Position numbers and translations under genes: made by a program
Part shown: positions 36,804-45,899 of the stretch, in pieces
Layout: the number at the start of each line of letters is the position of its first letter
How positions within the stretch are numbered: position 1 is the stretch's first letter
Assembly (NCBI RefSeq): GCF_003031585.1
Contig: NZ_PWAA01000005.1
Span: 28,987 to 92,986 of the forward strand
Length of the DNA: 64,000 nucleotides
From: Thalassobius sp. I31.1
GTDB taxonomy: Bacteria; Pseudomonadota; Alphaproteobacteria; Rhodobacterales; Rhodobacteraceae
Reading direction: 5' to 3'
Notes under the pieces: generated by a model
What the model saw: only the letters and a program-made list of their open reading frames with translations
Databases searched by the model: none
What the model was told of the DNA's origin: nothing

Positions 36804-36840
36804 TGCATAAGTTGTGCATAGGATGTGCATGGATTGTGCA
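36804..36840. promoter_or_regulatory. Array of four TGCA half-sites with exact 11-bp period, upstream of ymdB
   Basis: TGCA begins at 36804, 36815, 36826 and 36837, each inside (A/G)TGCAT(A/G), the same step and copy number as the array at 4869-4905. It is 138 bases from the ymdB start. Confidence 0.55.
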
Positions 36841-36977
36841 TACGATATTTACCCGTGGCGCCATCGCAGCAATAGCCTGCCGGTTTCCCCTCATTTCACC
36901 CGGCTATCAGCAGAAAACGCGACGTTTCTGTAATTTCCCCGCTTGCGCGACACAATGACCGTGATAATGCATTCTTT

Positions 36978-37811
36978 ATGCGTATTCTATTTCTTGGCGA
37001 TGTCGTTGGCCGCGCCGGCCGCAATGCAATCTCAGAACGCCTTCCCGGCCTGCGGGAGGACTGGAAGCTCGATTTTATCGTGGTGAACGGTGAAAATGCG
37101 ACCTCTGGTATGGGGCTGAATGCCAGTCATGCTAAAGCGATCCTTGCGGCAGGGGCCGATGTGATTACCCTGGGTGATCATGCGTTTGATCAACGGGATA
37201 TGTATGGCTATATCGCCCAGGAACCCCGCATCATCCGCCCGCTGAACTTTGCCAAAGATGCGCCTGGCCGTGGTGCCGGTATCTTTGATGCCACGCGTGG
37301 GCGCAAGGTTCTGGTGACTCAGGCGCTGGGCCAGGTCTTCATGAAACGCCCGTTTTCTGATCCCTTCTCCGCGATTGAGGCCGAGCTGAAGAAAGCCCCG
37401 CTGATGGGACGTGTGCAGGCAAGCCTTGTGGACATCCACTGCGAAGCCACCAGCGAGAAAATGGGCATGGGCCACTGGTGCGACGGGCGTGCAAGCGTTG
37501 TGGTCGGAACCCACACCCATATCCCGACCGGTGACGCACAGATCCTGCCAAAAGGCACAGCATTTCAGGCAGATGCGGGCATGTGCGGCGATTATAATTC
37601 CGTCATTGGCATGGAAAAAGAAGAACCTATGCGCCGCTTTATCACCGGCATGGGCAAGGGGCGTTTTACCCCCGCGCTTGAGGAAGCCACCCTGTCCGGC
37701 CTGTTCGTTGAAACCGATGACATGACCGGCAAGGCAAAGCGCGTGGCGATGATCCGCAATGGCGGGCGTCTGCAACCTTCCAGCCCCGACAGCGCCTGGC
37801 CACCCGCGTGA
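36978..37811 (+). CDS. ymdB: YmdB-family metallophosphoesterase
   Basis: 277 residues matching the TIGR00282/YmdB phosphoesterase family, whose Bacillus member hydrolyses 2',3'-cyclic AMP. Metal ligands appear in order: FLGDVVGRAGR, VVNGENAT, TLGDHAFD, LVDIHCEAT, VVGTHTHIPTGDAQI. Family length is about 260-280. The stop overlaps the next start as GTGA. Cytosolic; physiological role in this order unknown. Confidence 0.92.
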   Translation: MRILFLGDVVGRAGRNAISERLPGLREDWKLDFIVVNGENATSGMGLNASHAKAILAAGADVITLGDHAFDQRDMYGYIAQEPRIIRPLNFAKDAPGRGAGIFDATRGRKVLVTQALGQVFMKRPFSDPFSAIEAELKKAPLMGRVQASLVDIHCEATSEKMGMGHWCDGRASVVVGTHTHIPTGDAQILPKGTAFQADAGMCGDYNSVIGMEKEEPMRRFITGMGKGRFTPALEEATLSGLFVETDDMTGKAKRVAMIRNGGRLQPSSPDSAWPPA

Positions 37812-38722
37812 TTGCGCGCGTAAAACAGGGCAATGGCCTGTTATTTCTGGTGCTTCTGGGCTGTGGCATGGTCTGGGGCCTGTCGTTCCCGCTGAACAAA
37901 ATCGCCGTGTCCGAAGGCTACCGCGATTTCGGGATCATCTTCTGGAACCAGTTCATCTGTGCCGCCCTTCTGTCCCTGATCTGCTGGCAGCGCGGCGTCT
38001 GGCCCGGGTTTAAACGGGATCAGATCCGGCTGTATCTGGCGGTGATGCTGTGTGGCACATTGCTGCCGAACTGGGCGTCTTATACGGCTTCCGTGTACCT
38101 GCCTGCGGGCGTCGTGGCGCTGCTGATTTCACTGGTGCCGATGTTCGCCTTCCCCATCGCGCTGGCGCTTGGGTCTGAAAAATTCAACTGGCGTCGTTTC
38201 GCCGGGTTGCTCACGGGCATGGCTGCGGTTCTATTGATCGCAGGCCCAGAGGCCAGCCTGCCAGACCGCGCCATGGTGGTCTTTGTGCCGCTCGCGCTGA
38301 TTGCACCGTTTTTATACGGGCTGGAAAGCAACCTTGTGGCGAAATGGGGCGACACCGGCGAAGGTCCGGTGCGTGTTCTTCTGGGCGCAAGCATTCTCGG
38401 CAGCATTGCAAGCCTGCCCATCGCCCTGATGACCGGCACGTTTATCACTCCGCCCACCACCTGGGCCGCCCCCGATTTCGCCATTGTCATGGCCTCCCTG
38501 ATCAACGTGATCGCCTATACGGGCTACGTCTGGCTGGTGGGGCGTGCCGGAGCGGTGTTCTCAGCCCAGGTCGCCTATATCGTCACGGCGTCCGGCCTGC
38601 TCTGGTCCATGCTGCTGCTGTCCGAGAGCTATTCCAGCTATATCTGGATCGCCCTTGCTCTGATGATGGCCGGGCTGTTTCTGGTGCAGCCGAGGGGGAA
38701 TGCTTCAGCTGTTGGACAGTGA
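37808..38722 (+). CDS. EamA/DMT-superfamily transporter
   Basis: 304 residues with ten hydrophobic segments in two EamA repeats (GCGMVWGLSFPLNKIAVSEG, and the second half from VPLALIAPFLYGLESN). The GTG start at 37808 overlaps the ymdB stop (GTGA), so translation is coupled; no better start exists. Substrate unknown: family members export amino acids or other metabolites. The last 18 bases overlap the convergent downstream gene. Confidence 0.88.
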   Translation: MIARVKQGNGLLFLVLLGCGMVWGLSFPLNKIAVSEGYRDFGIIFWNQFICAALLSLICWQRGVWPGFKRDQIRLYLAVMLCGTLLPNWASYTASVYLPAGVVALLISLVPMFAFPIALALGSEKFNWRRFAGLLTGMAAVLLIAGPEASLPDRAMVVFVPLALIAPFLYGLESNLVAKWGDTGEGPVRVLLGASILGSIASLPIALMTGTFITPPTTWAAPDFAIVMASLINVIAYTGYVWLVGRAGAVFSAQVAYIVTASGLLWSMLLLSESYSSYIWIALALMMAGLFLVQPRGNASAVGQ

Positions 38723-39181
38723 GTATGTCAAAGTCACTCTTGCTTCTTGTGCTGCTTGCAATTCATCACATACCGGCTGGCCATAATTCGCAGCCTTTCT
38801 TGGATGAGCATTGAAGTTTTTCCAGTCCTCCTGTTCCTCAGCCCATATATGCAGGGCATGTTTGAAACCCCGGCGAACCTTCTGACTTTCTAGGGATGGG
38901 TGGTCAGAGAGTACAAAAATCTCTATATCCCCTGTTCCCCAGTCTTTCAGGTGATTGATCAGCGGACCTTGTCGGTTAAGTCTGTTCGCTGCAGCACTCT
39001 GCATCCATTTCTGGTTCTTAATACAATTACTTTTAATGTTCTGCGCCTCACCAACCCGGATGCCTCGAACGGGCCAATAAACCTCGCAATATATGCCGGG
39101 GGTTTCAGGGAGTTCCTCACAGTTTCGATATCCGGTACCATGTTTCCAGTTCATGTTAAATTTGATGTCTTCAGTGAACAT
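38705..39181 (-). CDS. Degenerate GIY-YIG-like protein
   Basis: 158 residues in a stretch richer in A+T than its neighbours. PGIYCEVYW followed ten residues later by IRVGEAQNIKSNCIKN follows the spacing of a GIY-YIG nuclease core, but the YIG position reads RVG and the usual catalytic arginine after the Asn is not evident. A helical, Trp-rich second half (HALHIWAEEQEDWKNF) follows. Start could also be ten residues later at MNWKHGTGYRN. It may be an inactive or divergent nuclease-like protein from an accessory element. Confidence 0.6.
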   Translation of the reverse strand: MFTEDIKFNMNWKHGTGYRNCEELPETPGIYCEVYWPVRGIRVGEAQNIKSNCIKNQKWMQSAAANRLNRQGPLINHLKDWGTGDIEIFVLSDHPSLESQKVRRGFKHALHIWAEEQEDWKNFNAHPRKAANYGQPVCDELQAAQEARVTLTYSLSNS

Positions 39182-39304
39182 AGCTGCCTCGTTGGTGTGA
39201 TAGTCTATTCAGGAGACAACCTTTTAGATACTCAGGCAACACCACACTTGCGCCCATCCCCATAAACCGCGACACTCAGCGCGGTTTAACGAATATGGGC
39301 TCAG

Positions 39305-41086
39305 ATGATTTTAGCTGAAATTCTATCCCCCACGGGACAGGCCATCGTCGCACTTTGCGTCGTGGCTGCGATGTTTGTGCTGTTTCTGCGCGAAAGCTAT
39401 CCAACCGAAGTTGTGGCGATTGCCGGCGTGGCACTGATGTTGGCCACGGGCATTCTGCCTTATGAAAAGGCCCTGCCGGTGCTGGCAAACCCGGCGCCCT
39501 GGACGATTGCGGCGATGTTCATCATCATGGGGGCGCTGGTGCGCACGGGATCGCTTGACTGGTTCACGCAATTTGCCGACCGCAAGGCCAAGACCCAGCC
39601 GGTTCTTGCGGTGGCGATGTTGATGGGGTTTGTGATCCTCAGCTCTGCGATTGTGTCGAACACCCCCGTTGTTGTCGTGATGATCCCGGTGTTTGTACAA
39701 CTGGCCCGTACCCTGGATCTGCCCGCCTCCAAAATGCTGATCCCCCTGTCTTATGCGGCAATCCTTGGCGGCACGCTGACCCTGATCGGGACTTCAACCA
39801 ACCTGCTTGTCGACGGTGTTGCACGCGCAAACGGGATGGAAGCGTTTTCGATCTTTGAAGTCACGCCTCTGGGCATTATCCTTGTGATCTGGGGCATGAT
39901 TTATCTACGCTTTATCGGGCCAAAACTGCTGCCGGATCGTGGGTCTATGGCGGATATGCTGGGCAAGATTTCGAAAAAGAAATTCTTCACCGAGGCCGCG
40001 ATCCCCCCGGAAAGCAACCTGATCGGTCGTGAGGTCAAATCCGTTCAGCTGTTCAAGCGCGAAGGCGTGCGTCTGGTGGACGTGTTACGCGGCGATCAGT
40101 CCCTGCGCCGGAACCTTGATGTGGTGACATTGCAGGTCGGCGACCGGGTGGTTCTGCGGACCGAAATGACCGAACTTCTGTCCCTGCAACGGAACAAAAG
40201 CCTGAAACGTGTGGACCAGTTGTCTGCTGTGGAAACCACAACGGTTGAGGTGTTGATTTCGCCCGACACAAAGATGGTCGGTCGGTCATTAGGTTCCCTG
40301 CGTCTGCGCCGACGTTATGGTGTTTATCCACTGGCGGTGCACCGGAAGAACCAGAACATCGGGCGTCAGCTGGACGATCTGATTGTGCGGGTCGGCGATA
40401 CGCTTTTGCTGGAAGGCGCACCGGAAGATATCGCACGCCTGGCCCAGGATATGGGGCTTGTCGATGTGTCAAAACCCTCTGGCCGGGCCTACCGTCGCAG
40501 CCATGCGCCAGTGGCGATCGCTGCCCTTCTGGGGGTTGTGATCCTGGCGGCGTTTAACGTCGCGCCGATCTTCCTGCTGTCGATAATTTCTGTTGCGCTG
40601 ATCTTTATGTCGCGCTGCATTGACGCCGAAGAAGCGTTTTCCTTCATTGATGGTCGCCTGCTGGCGCTGATCTTTTCGATGCTTGCCATTGGGGCAGCGT
40701 TGGAAGCTTCTGGGGCCGTCAAACTGATCGTCGACGCCATCGCGCCGGGCCTTGGTTTGCTGCCGCCTTTCCTGATCGTCTGGGCGATATATCTGCTGAC
40801 ATCCGTGCTGACAGAACTTGTATCCAACAATGCGGTGGCGGTGGTTGTGACACCAATTGCGATTGGCCTGGCCGATGCGCTTGGCGTTGATGCCCGCCCG
40901 CTGGTCGTGGCTGTGATGGTGGCCGCAAGCGCAAGTTTTGCCACACCAATTGGGTATCAGACTAACATGCTGGTTTATGGTCCGGGTGGCTATAAATTTA
41001 CCGACTTCATGAAAATCGGGATCCCGCTGAACCTGACAATCGGTCTGTTGGCCTCTGCCCTGATCCCGGTCTTCTGGCCGTTGTGA
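39305..41086 (+). CDS. SLC13-type permease with TrkA-C domains (1)
   Basis: 593 residues: an N-terminal membrane half (LFLRESYPTEVVAIAG, SNTPVVVVMIPVF, LGGTLTLIGTSTNLLVDG), two cytosolic RCK_C/TrkA-C domains (about 210-375), and a second membrane half with LTELVSNNAVAVVVTPIA and FATPIGYQTNMLVYGPGGY. The SNT/SNN and T-P-x-G motifs are the sodium/substrate elements of the DASS/SLC13 fold. Substrates range from dicarboxylates to sulfate. A transporter of identical length lies at 43209 on the other strand, flanking the nitrile hydratase genes. Confidence 0.9.
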   Translation: MILAEILSPTGQAIVALCVVAAMFVLFLRESYPTEVVAIAGVALMLATGILPYEKALPVLANPAPWTIAAMFIIMGALVRTGSLDWFTQFADRKAKTQPVLAVAMLMGFVILSSAIVSNTPVVVVMIPVFVQLARTLDLPASKMLIPLSYAAILGGTLTLIGTSTNLLVDGVARANGMEAFSIFEVTPLGIILVIWGMIYLRFIGPKLLPDRGSMADMLGKISKKKFFTEAAIPPESNLIGREVKSVQLFKREGVRLVDVLRGDQSLRRNLDVVTLQVGDRVVLRTEMTELLSLQRNKSLKRVDQLSAVETTTVEVLISPDTKMVGRSLGSLRLRRRYGVYPLAVHRKNQNIGRQLDDLIVRVGDTLLLEGAPEDIARLAQDMGLVDVSKPSGRAYRRSHAPVAIAALLGVVILAAFNVAPIFLLSIISVALIFMSRCIDAEEAFSFIDGRLLALIFSMLAIGAALEASGAVKLIVDAIAPGLGLLPPFLIVWAIYLLTSVLTELVSNNAVAVVVTPIAIGLADALGVDARPLVVAVMVAASASFATPIGYQTNMLVYGPGGYKFTDFMKIGIPLNLTIGLLASALIPVFWPL

Positions 41087-41176
41087 TGGCGCGCAGAAGT
41101 CGCATGTATGTGTGAGCATTTGCACGGTTGACCGATCAGGCATGTCAGGGGCATCCTCTTGTCAGGAGGAACCCCA

Positions 41177-41821
41177 ATGACATCCGGCACATCATTTGAT
41201 CGCGACAAGCTTGCGAAAATTCATGACCATCTGCATTCTCACCTGCCCCCGGAACCCGCCCTTCGGGTGAAGGCGCTGGAAAGCCTGCTGGTGGAGCGCG
41301 GCCTGGTGGCGACAGAAACGCTTGATGCCTGGGTGGAAGCTTACTCAGAAGATATCGGCCCAAAGCGCGGCGCGCAGGTGGTGGCACGCGCCTGGTTGGA
41401 TGCGGATTTCAAGGCACGCCTGATGGAAGATGCTGCGCAGGCGATCACAGAATTTGGATTTGAGGGCAAAGCAACCGGTGATCTGAAAGCGGTGGAAAAC
41501 ACCGATGACCAGCACAATGTCGTCGTCTGCACCCTGTGTTCCTGTTATCCGTTTTCCCTGCTGGGCCTGTCGCCTGCCTGGTACAAAGCATCAGCCTATC
41601 GCGCGCGGGTGGTGCGCGAGCCACGTAAAGTGTTGGAAGAATTTGGTGTCTCGCTTGGCGATGACGTTGCCGTGCGCGTCTGGGACAGTACTGCGGAATT
41701 GCGTTACCTGGTGGTGCCGCAACGCCCGGCCGGGACCGAAGGCTGGAGCCAGGAACAACTCGCTGCCCTTGTGACACGCAATTCCATGATCGGCACTGAT
41801 CGCGACCTGGAGGTGAAGTGA
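41177..41821 (+). CDS. nthA: Nitrile hydratase alpha subunit, cobalt type
   Basis: Hydrates nitriles to amides. The 214-residue subunit has the metal site VCTLCSC (Cys118-Cys123); threonine after the first Cys is the mark of Co(III) enzymes, serine of Fe(III) enzymes. [13 protein letters not shown] and [14 protein letters not shown] are family features. AGGAGGA lies just before the ATG at 41177, so the six-residue longer start is rejected. The stop overlaps the beta start as TGATG. Confidence 0.95.
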   Translation: MTSGTSFDRDKLAKIHDHLHSHLPPEPALRVKALESLLVERGLVATETLDAWVEAYSEDIGPKRGAQVVARAWLDADFKARLMEDAAQAITEFGFEGKATGDLKAVENTDDQHNVVVCTLCSCYPFSLLGLSPAWYKASAYRARVVREPRKVLEEFGVSLGDDVAVRVWDSTAELRYLVVPQRPAGTEGWSQEQLAALVTRNSMIGTDRDLEVK

Positions 41822-42489
41822 TGGATACGATCCATGATCTGGGCGGCAAGCAGGGGTTTGGGCCGATTGATGTGAATGAACCTGAAGCCCCCTGGCACCA
41901 TGATTGGGAAGGTCGCATGTGGGCGCTGGCGCAGTCTTCACGCAACTCCACCGTGACAATCGACTGGTGGCGTCACGTGGTCGAACAACTGCCCCCGCAG
42001 GCCTATATGACCATTCCCTATTTCGAGAAATGGTGCATGACGGATCTGGCCCTGGGCGTGGATTGCGGGACCTTCACGATGGAAGAAGCCCTGAATATCG
42101 TGGGGAAGAATGCTTTGCGTGCGGATGGTGCATCCAGGGCTGAAGTTCTGAACAAGGAACAGATCCTTGAAAAGAACCGCACATCTGTCAAAACATTTGA
42201 GGAAGAGGTCGATTTCGCGCCTGCCTTCGCGGTTGGGGATCCGGTGAAAACCCTGTCCCATTCCGTCCCTACACACACCCGTCTGCCCGCCTATGCCCGT
42301 GGCCGGTCTGGCAAAATCCTTGCACAGCGCGGCGCACACCCGTTGCCGGATAAATCTGCACAGGGACAGGAGGTGCCGGAACATCTCTACACTGTGGTTT
42401 TTACCGCGCAGGAGCTTTGGGGCGCTGACGCAGATCCGCGTGATAGCGTGACCCTTGATCTCTGGGAGAACTACCTTGAGCACCTGTAA
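41821..42489 (+). CDS. nthB: Nitrile hydratase beta subunit
   Basis: 222 residues, opening [20 protein letters not shown], with WEGRMWALA, the mid-region YEK-type FEKWCMTDLAL and the C-terminal SH3-like barrel (PAYARGRSGKILAQRG, YTVVFTAQELWG, VTLDLWENYLE). The barrel holds arginines that contact the modified cysteines of alpha. Coupled to alpha by TGATG and overlapping the accessory gene by 14 bases. Confidence 0.95.
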   Translation: MDTIHDLGGKQGFGPIDVNEPEAPWHHDWEGRMWALAQSSRNSTVTIDWWRHVVEQLPPQAYMTIPYFEKWCMTDLALGVDCGTFTMEEALNIVGKNALRADGASRAEVLNKEQILEKNRTSVKTFEEEVDFAPAFAVGDPVKTLSHSVPTHTRLPAYARGRSGKILAQRGAHPLPDKSAQGQEVPEHLYTVVFTAQELWGADADPRDSVTLDLWENYLEHL

Positions 42490-42844
42490 TATCCCCCGCG
42501 AATTCGGACCTGAGGATGCCCTCGCCCCGGATGCGCCGAAATTTGGCGAGGCCTGGCATGCCCAGGTTCTGGCAATCGCTGATACGCTGGTGACATCCGG
42601 CCAGATCAGCGCCACCGCCTGGGCAGAAACGCTTGGCGCAGAACGCGACGCAGATGAAAGCGCCGGGCGGGCAGACACTGAAGAAACGTATTATGCGGCT
42701 GCTTTGCGGGCGCTTGAAAGGCTGCTTGACGGTGGTGCAATTGTTGCTTCCGGTGATCTTAAAGCCCGGCGTGACACCTGGGAACGCGCCTATCTGGCGA
42801 CGCCACATGGCGCGCCGGTGGAACTGGCCGCGGGAGAAAAATGA
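42476..42844 (+). CDS. Nitrile hydratase accessory protein (activator)
   Basis: 122-residue protein related to the beta-subunit N-terminal half and to the activators that deliver cobalt to the alpha subunit. PKFGEAWHAQVLAIADTLV, SATAWAETLGAE, the central TEETYYAAALRALERLL and KARRDTWERAYLATPHGAPVEL are diagnostic. No ATG is available; the TTG at 42476, seven bases after GGGAGAA and inside nthB, is the best start. Its stop overlaps the next gene as ATGA. Confidence 0.88.
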   Translation: MSTCNIPREFGPEDALAPDAPKFGEAWHAQVLAIADTLVTSGQISATAWAETLGAERDADESAGRADTEETYYAAALRALERLLDGGAIVASGDLKARRDTWERAYLATPHGAPVELAAGEK

Positions 42845-43155
42845 AACGTATCTTTCTGTTCCTGGCGCTGGCAGGCTGCACCATGCAGGATGCCTCGCCT
42901 GTGGTCACCCCAACAGCCGCAGTCCTGTATCGTGATACGGTCACGGTGCAGACATCTGACGGCGCGCTCTGTACTGGTCCTCGCAACAGGCCCGGCAACA
43001 CATGGTCTGGCACATTGGGCGGCTGCCCCCATGCCTGGCCCTATCAGGTGATCCGGAATACGACCCGCCCGCGACTGCCTCTGGCAGCGGGCAGTGATGG
43101 CACGTCCGGTGTAACCCTTGAGACCCCAATGGGCCCGCAAGAGTTCTCTGGCTGA
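42841..43155 (+). CDS. Small lipoprotein of the nitrile hydratase operon
   Basis: 104 residues: very short lipoprotein signal (MKRIFLFLALAGC, lipobox LAGC), then a small beta-rich domain with two cysteines (GALCTGPRN and GGCPHAWPYQV) that could form a disulfide. ATGA overlap with the accessory gene shows it is translated with the operon. Not known to be needed for nitrile hydratase; an envelope role is inferred from the lipobox only. Confidence 0.75.
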   Translation: MKRIFLFLALAGCTMQDASPVVTPTAAVLYRDTVTVQTSDGALCTGPRNRPGNTWSGTLGGCPHAWPYQVIRNTTRPRLPLAAGSDGTSGVTLETPMGPQEFSG

Positions 43156-43159
43156 TCCA

Positions 43160-43205
43160 TTCATCTTTCCGGAAATACTCCAGGGGGTGCGGGGGACTGG
43201 TCCCC
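43160..43205 (+). repeat. Rhodobacterales-type 3' intergenic element, second copy
   Basis: Directly after the lipoprotein stop, TTCATCTTTCC is followed by GAAATACTCCAGGGGG and a CGGGGGAC/GTCCCCCG hairpin. The order matches the copy read on the minus strand at 4919-4986. It separates two convergent genes and may serve as their common 3' end. Confidence 0.5.
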
Positions 43206-43208
43206 CGT

Positions 43209-44990
43209 TTACAACGGCCAGAACACGAGAATTGACGGGATAGAAACCGCCACGATCAAAATCTCAAGCGGCAGGCCCATCCGCCAGTAATCCCCAAAAC
43301 CATACCCACCAGGCCCCAGGATCAGCGTATTGTTCTTATGTCCGATTGGTGTCAGAAACGCACAGCTGGCGGCCACAGCGACGGCCATAAGGAAGGGATC
43401 AGGGTTTACGCCCATGCTTTGGGCCATCTGAATACCCACGGGGGCTGCAACAATGGTGGTGGCGGTGTTGTTCAACACATCTGACAGGGTCATGGTCACG
43501 ATCATCAGAACGGTCAGCACAGCCCAGGCAGGCAGGCCCGCGGTCAGGCCAGTCAGGCTGTTTGCGATCAGTTCCGTGCCGCCGGAGCTTTCCAGGGCCG
43601 CCCCCAGCGGGATCATCGACCCCAGCAACACCACGACAGGCCATTCAATATGGTCATAAAGTTCCTGCACTGACAGAATATTGGTCAGCACATAGGCGAC
43701 CACCACCACACCCAGGGCAACTGGCAAATAGATCAGACCAAGGCTTGCCGCAAGAACCGCGCCGCCGAAAATGCCGATCGCCATCCACGTCTTGCTGTTT
43801 TCAGTCACCTGCAATCCACGATCCGCCAGTGGCAGACAGCCCAGCCATTCCGTCACGTCAGACGCATGACCATCGGGGGTGAGCAACAGAAGAATATCGC
43901 CGGGGCGGATTTCCGTTTTGCGCAATTGATGGGTGATCTTTTTACCTTCGCGGGAGATCCCCAGAAGGACCGTGCGTTGCCGCCAGCCAAGGCCAATGGA
44001 AAGTGCGGTTTTACCGTCGATCCGGGCACCGGCGGGCACAACGACTTCTATGGTGGTCAGACCGGCCCCATCAGCGCGTAGCGCTTCTTGGCGCCTGGTT
44101 TCCGCGAAATCAAGCTTTAATGCGGCGCGAAATTCATCCAGGGCATCGGGGGCGGCTTCAAGGACCAGGGCATCGCCTGCCGTCAGTTTTGTGTTGCGCT
44201 GGGTGCCATAGCGTCGTTCGCCCTTTCGTACGAGACCCAGGATTGCGACATCGGTTTTGTCGGCTTCCGCATATAGATCAGACAAGCGTTGTCCGATCAG
44301 CTTTGAGTCTTCGGGCACGGTCAGTTCCGCAATATATTGCGCAAGACCATCCATCGGATCACCTGCAGCGCCTTTGTCTTCCCCCTGCGGGATCATCCGC
44401 CAGCCAACCAGGGTCACAAACGCCAGCCCCGCGATGGCCGCGATGCCGCCCACAGGGGCAAAATCGAACATTTTGAACGGTTCACCCAGGCTTTCACCAC
44501 GAATGGCTGCGATAATAATGTTCGGAGGCGTGCCGATCATTGTGACCATACCGCCCAGGATCGTTGCAAAGGACAGGGGCATCAGTGACAGACCCGGTCC
44601 GCGCCCGGCTTTGCGTGCGGTCTGGATATCAACGGGCATCAACAGAGCAAGGGCGGCCACATTGTTCATGAAGGCCGAGAGAACCCCACCAATGGCCCCC
44701 ATCAGCGTGATATGTGCACCAAGGCTGCGGGTGCTGTCGACAAGGGTGCGGGTGATCAGGAAGATCGCGCCAGAGCGCACAAGCCCGGCAGAAACCACCA
44801 GAACCAGGGCCACAACAATTGTTGCAGGGTGTCCGAAACCATCGAATGCGTGTTTTGTATCAACAACCCCCAGGACGACGCCGGCCATCAAGGCAGCAAA
44901 AGCCACCAGATCATAGCGGAACCGTCCCCAGAGCAGACCGGCAAAAACAAGGGCAAACAAAGCAAACAGAATAATCTGGTCAGTGGTCAT
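43209..44990 (-). CDS. SLC13-type permease with TrkA-C domains (2)
   Basis: 593 residues with the same plan as the transporter at 39305: membrane half with [14 protein letters not shown] and [16 protein letters not shown], two TrkA-C domains (about 205-375), membrane half with [18 protein letters not shown] and [19 protein letters not shown]. The helix-hairpin motifs differ (NNV/GTPPN here, SNT/GTSTN there), so the two are paralogues and not a recent duplication. Convergent with the nitrile hydratase operon. Substrate unknown. Confidence 0.9.
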   Translation of the reverse strand: MTTDQIILFALFALVFAGLLWGRFRYDLVAFAALMAGVVLGVVDTKHAFDGFGHPATIVVALVLVVSAGLVRSGAIFLITRTLVDSTRSLGAHITLMGAIGGVLSAFMNNVAALALLMPVDIQTARKAGRGPGLSLMPLSFATILGGMVTMIGTPPNIIIAAIRGESLGEPFKMFDFAPVGGIAAIAGLAFVTLVGWRMIPQGEDKGAAGDPMDGLAQYIAELTVPEDSKLIGQRLSDLYAEADKTDVAILGLVRKGERRYGTQRNTKLTAGDALVLEAAPDALDEFRAALKLDFAETRRQEALRADGAGLTTIEVVVPAGARIDGKTALSIGLGWRQRTVLLGISREGKKITHQLRKTEIRPGDILLLLTPDGHASDVTEWLGCLPLADRGLQVTENSKTWMAIGIFGGAVLAASLGLIYLPVALGVVVVAYVLTNILSVQELYDHIEWPVVVLLGSMIPLGAALESSGGTELIANSLTGLTAGLPAWAVLTVLMIVTMTLSDVLNNTATTIVAAPVGIQMAQSMGVNPDPFLMAVAVAASCAFLTPIGHKNNTLILGPGGYGFGDYWRMGLPLEILIVAVSIPSILVFWPL

Positions 44991-45106
44991 GGAAACATCC
45001 GTTTTCTTTTAAAAGACCGGATCACGAGCATGATTGCAATCACTTGAGGCTTTCGCCCCCATGTTTTATAGAAGGCCAAAGCGAAATTCCGCCAAAGGGA
45101 GTTACC

Positions 45107-45847
45107 ATGGCCGGCCATTCAAAATGGGCAAACATCCAACACCGTAAAGGTCGTCAGGATAAGCTGCGTTCAAAGATGTTCTCTAAGTTCTCAAAAGAGA
45201 TCACCGTTGCTGCGAAAATGGGCGACCCGGATCCGGAGAAAAACCCGCGCCTTCGTCTGGCTGTGAAAGAAGCCAAGTCGAATTCCATGCCAAAAGACAA
45301 CATTGATCGCGCGATTAAAAAGGCGATTGGTGGCGATGCGGAAATCTATGACGAGATCCGTTATGAAGGCTACGGGCCCAATGGTGTAGCGATCATCGTT
45401 GAAACCATGACCGACAACAAAAACCGCACTGCATCTACTGTGCGCTCCACGTTTTCCAAGAACGGTGGCAATCTGGGCGAAACCGGTTCTGTTGGGTTCA
45501 TGTTCGATCGCAAGGGCGAAATTACATATGGTGCAGAAGCGGGTGATGCGGACACTGTGATGATGGCTGCGATCGAAGCGGGTGCTGAGGATTGTGAAAG
45601 CTCTGAGGATGGTCACACCATCATTTGTGGCGATACCGATCTGAACGAAGTGTCCACCGCGCTTGAAGCGGAACTGGGCGAATCCAATTCCACCAAGCTG
45701 ATCTGGAAGCCGAACATGTCCACTGAGCTGGACCTGGAAGGTATGCAGAAGCTGATGAAGCTGATTGATGCGCTGGAAGATGATGATGATATTCAGCGCG
45801 TGACCGCAAATTTTGACGCCTCTGACGAGGTTCTGTCGCAGCTCTGA
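45107..45847 (+). CDS. yebC: YebC/PmpR-family protein
   Basis: 246 residues. [18 protein letters not shown] and the [26 protein letters not shown] region (spanning about 45-65) identify YebC/TACO1, a family of putative transcription factors now also linked to relief of ribosome stalling at proline tracts. AAAGGGAG precedes the start at 45107. Single gene ended by a strong terminator. Confidence 0.96.
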   Translation: MAGHSKWANIQHRKGRQDKLRSKMFSKFSKEITVAAKMGDPDPEKNPRLRLAVKEAKSNSMPKDNIDRAIKKAIGGDAEIYDEIRYEGYGPNGVAIIVETMTDNKNRTASTVRSTFSKNGGNLGETGSVGFMFDRKGEITYGAEAGDADTVMMAAIEAGAEDCESSEDGHTIICGDTDLNEVSTALEAELGESNSTKLIWKPNMSTELDLEGMQKLMKLIDALEDDDDIQRVTANFDASDEVLSQL

Positions 45848-45873
45848 CTTGCAGATGGAAACAGAATAAAAAG

Positions 45874-45899
45874 CGGCTCCTTTACGGGGCCGTTTTTTT
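45874..45899 (+). terminator. Terminator of yebC, overlapping the end of argP
   Basis: CGGCTCC pairs with GGGGCCG (one G-U) around a five-base loop, followed by seven T. The right arm and T run lie within the last codons of the convergent argP gene, so coding and terminator sequence are shared. Confidence 0.88.

Noticed and set aside
36768..36977. Possible 6S RNA after the 5-FCL gene
   Set aside because: The position is classic for 6S RNA, but I see no long rod with a central bulge; the TGCA array and short unrelated pairings occupy the region.
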